Assembly: GCA_940671915.1 (NCBI GenBank)
Contig: CALNVZ010003433.1
Coordinates: 48,011,332-48,075,331, forward strand
Direction: 5' to 3'
DNA length: 64,000 nt
Source: Paracentrotus lividus
Taxonomy: Eukaryota; Echinodermata; Echinoidea; Camarodonta; Echinidae
Shown here: positions 57,222 through 64,000 of the stretch, piece by piece
How the letters are laid out: every line of letters begins with the position of its first letter
Numbering within the stretch: position 1 is the first letter of the stretch
Notes under the pieces: generated by a model
Told to the model about the DNA's origin: nothing
The model's database searches: none
The model's input: the letters and a program-made list of their open reading frames with translations, nothing else
Program-made: the position numbers and the translations under genes

Positions 57222-57490
57222 TTGAAAATGGCATATGCGACTCATCATATCGAAATCAGACATAAGTTGCCAGAAAAGAGGCAAAGATTTCAACAAAACA
57301 ATCCATTTTTAAAGGCTTTCCCCTTATCATTTCTTCTCATTTTTTTTACAGAGCATACAAGAAACATTGAAAATTTAGAAGAAAAAAAAATATTTCCCCC
57401 CGAATAAGACAATTTTTATCATTTTGCCGATTTCCTCGACTCTGTGCTGAATTTGCTCGGCAATTTGTGTCTGATTTCGATGTGATGCAT
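57222..57490. repeat. Repeat segment shared (inverted) with 34.65-34.82 kb
   Basis: AATCCATTTTTAAAGGCTTT, CCCCTTATCATTTCTTCT and AATCAGACATAAGTTGCCAG match the complement of the 34.7 kb segment. GGCAATTTGTGTCTGATTTC at 57.46 kb is a second, inverted partial copy, so this is a foldback-like fragment. Confidence 0.6.
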
Positions 57491-58259
57491 CGCATATAGA
57501 GATATCTAGCAATTTCCTAATTATTTGACAGTTTACAAAATGACACTGAACTGGCCTAGTTTATGACACTCTGCATTCCCCCTTTGTATAGGTTACTTGA
57601 GGGTATTGCTATGGGTTCAAGTAAAGTCTTGTACTTCAAACAAAACTTGGCAAAGACTTGCACCCAGCGTTTGTGACTTTTGCCTGTCTAGCATTCTAAT
57701 TGTTAGATTGATCGTTCGTTTGATTATATCACACTTTGGTCAAACATGCCATTGGTCAGTTTAAAATTTGTATAGTTAGTGCTGAAAGTTCTGAAGATAA
57801 AAAAACCCCATGAAGGATAAAGCACTATTAAGTGCAGTTACAGTCCACCTATTTCCTCATAATAAAATCTTATTATACTGAACAAAAGAGCGCACACATA
57901 TTATGTGCCCACGTTTAAAATTTGGATCTCACAAAATTTGCATCCATTCTCATTTTAACAGGAGTAGACTATATTGCAAGGGGCAATTACACAATGTGTA
58001 TAAACAATTTTTGTTATCATGACTAAGTGGTATGGAGGTATATAGGTATTAACGTTGTGATGGTTAGAAGATGATGAAAAAACTTGTACAAAAAAACAAT
58101 ACAAAGTGAGAGTGATGGGGTCCTGTTTCTCTTTCAGGGGTCATGTTAATGTTTCTTTCGGGACTTGACACTTATAGGGTGTATGTGCAGTATGTATGGG
58201 CCCCAGAATCTTTCAAAATATTGAAAAGGATATGCTGTACTTGAGTTCCCCAAAGTGTT
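57491..58259. other. Nothing identified
   Basis: AT-rich, without clear repeats, elements or exons. Confidence 0.5.
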
Positions 58260-58875
58260 CTCCAGACTCTCTGGATAAATGGTTTGTGTATTTTAGAATA
58301 CCCCTTTTCTTCACACCTTATATGGCATAGACACCAGGTAACATACCTCGAGAGACAGGGTTAGCTTAGAGATGACAGCACACTGACAGTGATACCTTGT
58401 ACAACTGTCATCTTAGAATGGGTTGGTGCAACAAGGGTCTAAAAAGTGTGTTATTCTATGATACAGACAGTTGAAGGCATTTATCAGAAGATTGATTATA
58501 AGTTGCATGTGATACATGAACAATGATTTTTGTGGGAGAGCAGTTGTTTTGTAATTAGCAGTATAAGTTTGCAATTGACATCAAGTCTGACATTTAAAAA
58601 AAAAAATGTCAAATATACCAAGTCCCTTAAATAGGACTTCTTTTGAACATCATAGGGTTTTTGTACTTTAGATATACCCTTTTCTTCACACTTTATAAGG
58701 CATAAACACCATGTAATGTACCAAGAGAGATATGATTAGCTTAGAGATGACAGCACACTGACAATGATACCTTGGACGCCTGTCATTTTGGAATGGGTTG
58801 GTGCAAGAATTAGAGGCTAACTCAAGGCAGTTGAATGCATTTATCAGAATATTCATGTGTAAACAACTCCTGTAA

Positions 58876-59251
58876 GGCTGGGTTCACATAGAAGTATACG
58901 ATATTCGGTACACGGTATTCGTTCAATCGCTATTGGTATTCGCTATACGATATACGGACACGGCGGTTCACATAGCGGATACGACCAAGCTACTCGGTCT
59001 TTGGAAGTTGGATTCACGCATGTGTGCAATGTTCAAACAAAAGGAATGTGGGTATACGCGGCACGAAAATCGAACTTGCGCGATTCCCACTATACTATAC
59101 GACATTCCGAGTAGTTCCCTCGTATGTGAACCTGTTTTTGAAAATGCCATTGTTCAACCAGTAAATGTCGCTTGTTCGATTTTCAGTATTCGCGTGCCCT
59201 CGCGAAAACGAGCCGAATACCCGAGCCGTATAGCTCTATGTGAACCCAGCC
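58876..59251. mobile_element. Harbinger-like MITE (GGCTGGGTTCACATAG ends)
   Basis: GGCTGGGTTCACATAG and CTATGTGAACCCAGCC are perfect inverted ends flanked by TAA (58873-58875, 59252-59254). A 3-base TWA duplication with GG-starting ends is typical of PIF/Harbinger elements. TATACGATATTCGG-like words repeat inside. A 152-codon frame crossing its right end is accidental. Confidence 0.8.
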
Positions 59252-59254
59252 TAA

Positions 59255-59430
59255 GCCAATATTTTCGCGTCCAGATATTTTCGCGATTTTGGACTAGTTT
59301 GGGAAATTCGCGAGAGCAAAATTTTCGCGATTTTGGTGATGACTCCATTACTATAAAAAGCATTGTACTGAAGTGGAAATTTTCGCAATGACCGACTCGC
59401 GTAATTTGCAAAAATAAAGTTACCACAAAA
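59255..59430. repeat. TTTTCGCG-rich repeat fragment
   Basis: ATTTTCGCG occurs four times and AATTCGCGAG once within 160 bases, with TTTTCGCAA near the right. It resembles a dispersed CG-containing element and sits between the MITE and the rest of repeat unit 2. Confidence 0.5.
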
Positions 59431-60067
59431 ATAACCACTTATACAGTAATCTGTGTGATAGAGCAGTTGTTTTATAATTGGCTGGTCCTTAGTTTGGTGT
59501 ACTTCAAGTCTGTGCGCTTCTGACATTTGGTATAAAAAAGACATTTTATACCTAGTCCCTCAAATAGGACTTCTTTTGAACATCATAATGTGGCATATTG
59601 TGGTGCATTGACATTTGCTAGGGCAAAAATGGCTCATTAATCTGAGAGGTAAATTGTAGACTTGTGTGAAGATTGTGGAAGGGTTTGTGTACTTTAGAAT
59701 ACCCTTTTCTTCACACCTTATAAGATGACAGGCCTACAATGTATCATTGTCAGAGTGCTGTCGTCTCAAAGTTAATCCTATCTCTCTAGGTACATTACGT
59801 GGTGTTTTTGGGATGGGTTGGTGTAAGAAGGGTCTAACTCACAAGTGTGTTATTCTATGATACAGACAGTTGAATGCATTTATCAAAGGACTGATTATAA
59901 GTTGCATGTGTTACATTCACAATAATCTGTGTGGTGGAGCAGTTGTTTTGTAATTGGCAAGTCCTTAGTTTGCAAGACGTCAAGTCTGTGCGCTTTGGTA
60001 AAAAGCCCTTTTTTAAAATAAGTTCCTCAAATACATGGAGGACCTCTTTTGAAGATCATAACATGAA

Positions 60068-60118
60068 ACTGGAGTTGGTCGAGTGGTTAACGGAAGAGAC
60101 CCAGGTTCAAATCCTAGT
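60068..60118 (+). ncRNA. tRNA-like fragment lacking an anticodon arm
   Basis: AGTTGGTCGAGTGGTTAACG resembles the A box of class II tRNAs (Leu/Ser) and GGTTCAAATCC is a perfect B box, but only about 20 bases separate them. Probably a deleted tRNA pseudogene or SINE fragment. Confidence 0.35.
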
Positions 60119-60710
60119 CACATCTTTGAATGACACTTTAAATTTTAAGGTCAGTCCCAGATGTAAATATCTGTAGAAGCTGTATGATTAGACTTTGGTT
60201 ACTGACTATTTATTGACTGAATTCGGTCAACTTTGACATGTTCGTGCAGTCCGAAAGTTAATCCCCAGTAGTCCAACCCATGCGTAAGCCACTGCCGATT
60301 GTGTACATGTACGAGTCAATGGAAAAACGCGCATTCCCCACGATCTCCGAGTTTCAGGGGCCTTTGAGACTTTATTGCACCAAGTCACCAACCTCTTCAC
60401 TTGATAGATGCCTCTCCCACCCATCATCGTTATGAAATATGATGATGTCTGAGTACTTGTATGTCAAATGATATTCTATTGTTTTAGTCAAACATCTCCT
60501 CAATGAAAGAAGCAAAGAGTGTGTTAGGATAGAAAGAATGACAGCCCTCTAGCTCTGGAACTAGTACTTCTCAAGTTCCACAAGAAATTTTCAGTGTCTG
60601 GATACAGCCATATAAAGGGGGAATAAAGTTGTTTTCCTAGCACAAGGGCGCAGACACAAACATTTTGTGTTGAAATGATAAGAGGGGAAAATGTCTTTCG
60701 AAAATCCATC

Positions 60711-60802
60711 CAGTGGCGGATCAAGGCGGGGGCGCAGGGGATGCGCACCCCCTCTACTGGGCAGGGTGCCCCCTCTATTTTCAAATCCGTAATCGGCCAC
60801 TG
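60711..60802. mobile_element. Very small CAGTGGCGGATC-type MITE
   Basis: CAGTGGCGGATC at the left and ATCGGCCACTG at the right are inverted. GCACCCCCTCTACTGGGCAG and GTGCCCCCTCTATTTTCAAA repeat inside. Same end type as the 31.4-33.6 kb element. Confidence 0.65.
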
Positions 60803-61524
60803 AATCCAGCTATAACGTTTATCTGACTTCAGTCCCTGGACCATAAATTGTTATCATGAGGAATTAAAACCATTCCACTATTTATATGTCATTTCATTTT
60901 GGTCCCGAATTTCTATTCATGCCCTTCTGCTGGGTAAGAGACGATTAGTTCATTGCAATTTAGTCAACAACTATTTTGCTTCCGATCAATTTGTCTGCTT
61001 TCATACAAACTTGATGCCCTTTTTTATTAGTTCAAATACTTGATAGGCCTATATATCTGTTAATATATCTGGGGAAGTCAGTTCAATAAAATCCCCCTCC
61101 CTCCCCTCTCTCTATCTTTGCAAATGATCTGATAACAACAGACTTTTGACGGTTGGGAAACCCCTTTAGAATTCATCATAACCAGGTCATGTCAAATTAC
61201 AACTAACAGGTACATGTATACCTATCAAACTGTCACAATTTATTAATGTAGTCTACAAGCTCAGACCATAACTCAACACTTTGAACTTGGACTTTAATTT
61301 AACACAAATATCTTTATTTTTCGTTTTAGTCAAATGTTATGTATTTTTTACCAACGTTGTCCAGCAGGTATCATTTCTTGTAGTTTTGAACATTGAGTGT
61401 ATGTTTGGTCGTATTTTGTTTGAAGTTTGTTTTTTCCTACTATAAATCAAATTATCTTTAAATAAAGGGTCTTTACACCACAGACTAGTATCATGTTATG
61501 ATTATCTCTTTCTGTTTATTTCAG

Positions 61525-61673
61525 GTTATCATAATTCTTCAAGGTCGTACCATCCATGTGACTCCCTGTTGTCTAGAGGCTATACCAATCAGAAGGGACC
61601 AAAAGGGGGTAAAAGACCTGTCATCTGACAATGTCATGGCTATCTAGAGGCATCTGATTCTTATAATCCACAG
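61525..61673 (+). CDS. Possible exon, unknown product
   Basis: Acceptor ATCTCTTTCTGTTTATTTCAG and donor CCACAG|GTAAAAG are both good. The first frame reads VIIILQGRTIHVTPCCLEAI and on to TAG after 40 codons. Another frame is open for 34 codons (SRGYTNQKGPKGGKR). The stop before the donor suggests a terminal or untranslated exon. No family is recognised. Confidence 0.3.
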
Positions 61674-61689
61674 GTAAAAGACTATAGTA

Positions 61690-61975
61690 TAAGCTGGGTT
61701 CCTATGGAGAGTACCGGTACATGTATATAGAGTACCAAAGTGTTGACGTCATCATTGCCCATCGTCCCAGTTACTGGTTCTAATTTTTTTTAAAGCCTGT
61801 GCATGAGGTTTAGCCTAAATGCGGTCCAGCAACGGGCTAGACTCGGGCAAATATTCAAACAGGTTTTGATGTGATCATGCTGATATTGTTCAACACATGA
61901 TTGTTCGAACCAGCAACCATGTCAACGCCACCGTTATGACATCACACTTCGGTTCTCTATAGACTTTGAGGGGAA
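61690..61975. mobile_element. Possible decayed MITE
   Basis: TATAGAGTACCAAAGTGTTG with ACGTCATC near the left and GACATCACACTTCGGTTCTC with TATAGA near the right are loosely inverted. Weak. Confidence 0.3.
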
Positions 61976-62239
61976 GTTAATGTTGGTAATTTAATTTGTC
62001 TTTAAAAAGCAGTAAGTGAACAAGATATATAAGTGGAAGTTTGAAGAAAATCAATTAAAAAATAAAGTTATGATTCTTTGAAGTTCTGATTTTGTGACAT
62101 TACTTAATTGCAAGCAGTTCAAACCTGAGGGGACTGAAGAAACAAATATAAAGAGAAGATGATTTGAATAGAGCTTTAACTTTGAGTTTGACTTTGACAT
62201 TGGTAAATTTATCTGGAATTGTAAGCTCTAATTTGCATT

Positions 62240-62690
62240 ATTTAGTTCATAGGTTCACTGGAAGCTGATACGATTTGCACTTCTGTTCTAGATTCTTATC
62301 TTTATCAATATCAGAGGTATGTGAACATAGTAGCATTTGTCCCATCATTATTGACAATGTTAGCAGTTCAAGGCCAATCGTAGCCACTGTCTTGATTTCT
62401 TGGCTGGGAGAGCTAGATGTTTATTAATTCATTATCAGAGTGATGTGATACAACGGTCGTACAATCTATGCTCCGCCAACAATTGCTCTGCGGTTGATTC
62501 TTCATTGTAAACCTAGCATGTCAATTGTGATGCGATTCACTTCTGTACTAGATTCTTATCTTGATTGAAATCAGATGTATGTGAACACGGAAACATTTGT
62601 CCTTTCATTATTGACAGTGTGAGCAGTTCAAGGTTACACCTTTGTCACTGTCATCTTGGCTGTTCGAGCAAGAAGGTCTGTGTCAAGCAA
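62240..62690. repeat. ~260 bp tandem duplication
   Basis: CTAGATTCTTATCTT recurs at ~62289 and ~62549, each preceded by ATTTGCACTTCTGT or ATTCACTTCTGT and followed by TATGTGAACA, CATTATTGACA and AGCAGTTCAAGG. Confidence 0.75.
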
Positions 62691-63075
62691 TATGATATCA
62701 TGGTTGTACAACACATGTTCTTACAAAACTTTGTCTTTGTTTAAGCCCTGACACTAATCTAACTTTATAGCCTTAGACTTATACCTACATGTTGGCCTAT
62801 ACCTGTTCCTATTACAGAAAACCCAATATGACCCTATGATAAAAATCCAGGAACAACCCCTGCTAGAGCAAATATTAACGTACCAATATAACATCCTTGT
62901 GGCACTCAACATACCATATCACCTTCTTTTTACCAGTGTCCAATCAGAGCAAGAAGGGTATATTTAATGTCCAGTCTCATTATGTCCTATGATATGATTT
63001 AGTGCCCTTCTGGCTCTCATTTTATGTTTACTGAACCCAAACCAGAGCCATGAGATTGGAGGTGTGTCCAGGGGG

Positions 63076-63730
63076 TCGATGAATCACCAACATCCCTGCC
63101 CCTCTCCAGATACTCCTCGATATCGCTCAAACCTGACCAGATCATAATCGTGATTCGAAAATGTACTTTCATTGTGTTCAATCACATGTGGGATATTGTA
63201 GAAATATTGACTGCATGAGAGGGACATATTTTAAATTACTGCTCAGGATGATAAAGAAATAGTGATATTTCCTGAGACAAAGTGAGTCACCAATATCCCT
63301 ACCCCTATCCGAATAGTCCATTATACATATCAACTAAATGTAGGTAAGCCCAGATCTTATCATTCAAAATTCACTTTCATTGTGTTGTTCACATGAGAAA
63401 TATTGTACAAATATTGACTGCATAAGAGGGGCATAGTTGAAATTATTGCCTAAGATGATAAAGAAATAATGATTTTTCCTGAAACAAAGTGAATCACCAA
63501 TATCCCTACCACTCTCCAGATATGCCACAAAATCTATCAACTGCATGTACATGTAGGTAAGTCCAGATCTAATCGCCAAAATTCACCTTTATTTTTGAAG
63601 CCTAGCTGTTCACATGTGGGATATTATTCCAATATTGACTGCAGAAGAGAGGCATGGATAAAATTATTGCTGAATATAAATGAGAAAAGGGAATATTATC
63701 TAAGACAGTGTGAATCACTTTATTCTTATC
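63076..63730. repeat. ~205 bp tandem repeat, about 3.2 units
   Basis: GAATCACCAACATCCCTGCC and variants start at 63081, 63284 and 63491, with a partial at ~63711. Shared blocks include TTCACTTTCATTGTGTT, CACATG(T/A)G(G/A)(G/A)ATATT and AAATATTGACTGCAT, plus GATGATAAAGAAATA. Confidence 0.85.
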
Positions 63731-63837
63731 CTTCACAAGACAATCCTAAATTGCTGTCATCACATGAGGCTCGTTTGCACCTGGAAAAAAAAAATATCAA
63801 TCGTTATTGCAATCACTATTTTATTTCACAATTTAAG

Positions 63838-63900
63838 TGGGGGATCCAGACAAGGGTGCAGGGGAGGCCCCCCTCCCCCTTTAATTTGAAAATCAATCAT
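63838..63900. repeat. GGGGATCCAGACAAGGG-type repeat fragment
   Basis: GGGGGATCCAGACAAGGGTG with GAGGCCCCCCTCCCCCTTTA resembles one end of the CAGTGGCGGATC group; no second end is found. Confidence 0.35.
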
Positions 63901-63973
63901 TGGCTGTACATGTTAAAATCAGAAAAATTATCTGTTGAAGAGCTAGTTTAATGTCTTAAGATAGTATTGTTAA

Positions 63974-64000
63974 GGCCCGGTCCCACTGGTGAGAGGATTA
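63974..64000. mobile_element. Left end of an element cut by the window edge
   Basis: TAA then GGCCCGGTCCCACTGGTGAG resembles a Harbinger-type terminus (3-base TAA target, GG start). The rest lies outside the window. Confidence 0.4.

Larger units (their letters stand above)
58260..60060. repeat. ~370 bp tandem repeat, three units, one split by a MITE
   Basis: Units carry GTACTTTAGAATACCCTTTT, CTTCACACCTTATAAGGCAT, GAGATGACAGCACACTGACA, GGAATGGGTTGGTGCAA, GAGCAGTTGTTTTGTAATT and AAATAGGACTTCTTTTGAAC. Unit 1 spans ~58.27-58.64, unit 2 ~58.66-58.87 plus 59.44-59.58, and unit 3 ~59.69-60.06 kb. The MITE at 58876-59251 and a TTTTCGCG-rich patch split unit 2. Unit 3 has an ~85 bp internal inversion. 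Confidence 0.75.

Noticed and set aside
58933-59391. 152-codon frame
   Set aside because: It runs across a MITE, its right terminal repeat and a TTTTCGCG repeat; accidental.

Overview
This 64 kb window reads as animal nuclear DNA. It is AT-rich, has no dense long genes, and is crowded with short inverted-repeat transposons, minisatellites, microsatellites and long homopolymer runs. The DIRS-type retrotransposon, the many short non-autonomous DNA transposons, the recurring ACATGTACATGTA and TAGGCCTAC words and the GCGAGCGCGAAGCGCGAGCC array all suggest a marine invertebrate. An echinoderm such as a sea urchin is my best guess; this is inference, not a database match. There is no operon, CRISPR array, rRNA or confidently identified host protein gene.

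0-16.6 kb: a ~1 kb TA-flanked inverted-repeat element carrying a pyrimidine-rich minisatellite; several short palindromic MITEs (one family recurs at 2.5, 8.2, 23.7, 30.0 and 44.5 kb); an ~800 bp CAT/ATC microsatellite at 7.2-8.0 kb; a ~180 bp tandem repeat at 15.7-16.1 kb; and a few weak exon-like stretches.

16.6-30.9 kb: the centre of the window. A DIRS-like tyrosine-recombinase retrotransposon (Gag, reverse transcriptase, RNase H, tyrosine recombinase) has inverted terminal repeats and an internal complementary region that fixes both ends. The element body and ~1.5 kb of ordinary right flank appear twice in a row. The first copy differs mainly by scattered one-base indels, at a similar density in transposon and flank. 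The left copy also starts at a 25-N gap that the terminal repeat predicts to have essentially zero length. I conclude this is most likely an assembly artefact: an uncorrected long read inserted without trimming its overlap. The true locus is probably one element. The element interrupts a tRNA-like sequence.

31-42 kb: a 2.2 kb element made largely of ~16 tandem units containing GCGAGCGCGAAGCGCGAGCC; TTAA-flanked elements; an almost perfect 37 bp hairpin; a second hairpin at 38.0 kb; a ~1.4 kb minisatellite at 39.4-40.8 kb. Exon-like stretches with good splice sites are seen at 34.98, 36.49 and 39.24 kb.

42-64 kb: a degenerate tRNA-like sequence at 43.6 kb; TTAA elements including two that share one TTAA at 51.79 kb; degenerate tandem repeats at 42.5, 48.9, 50.1, 58.3-60.1, 62.3 and 63.1 kb; a striking 355 bp inverted duplication at 56.2-57.05 kb containing an exon-like segment; and a Harbinger-like MITE inserted inside a tandem repeat array, one unit of which carries a local inversion.

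Exon-like segments on the + strand (47.5, 56.3 and 61.5 kb are the best in this half) may belong to one or more spliced transcripts with large introns, but I cannot join them or name a product. I did not find a convincing new functional system. The best leads are the DIRS locus structure, the large palindrome and the inverted repeat unit at 59.7 kb.
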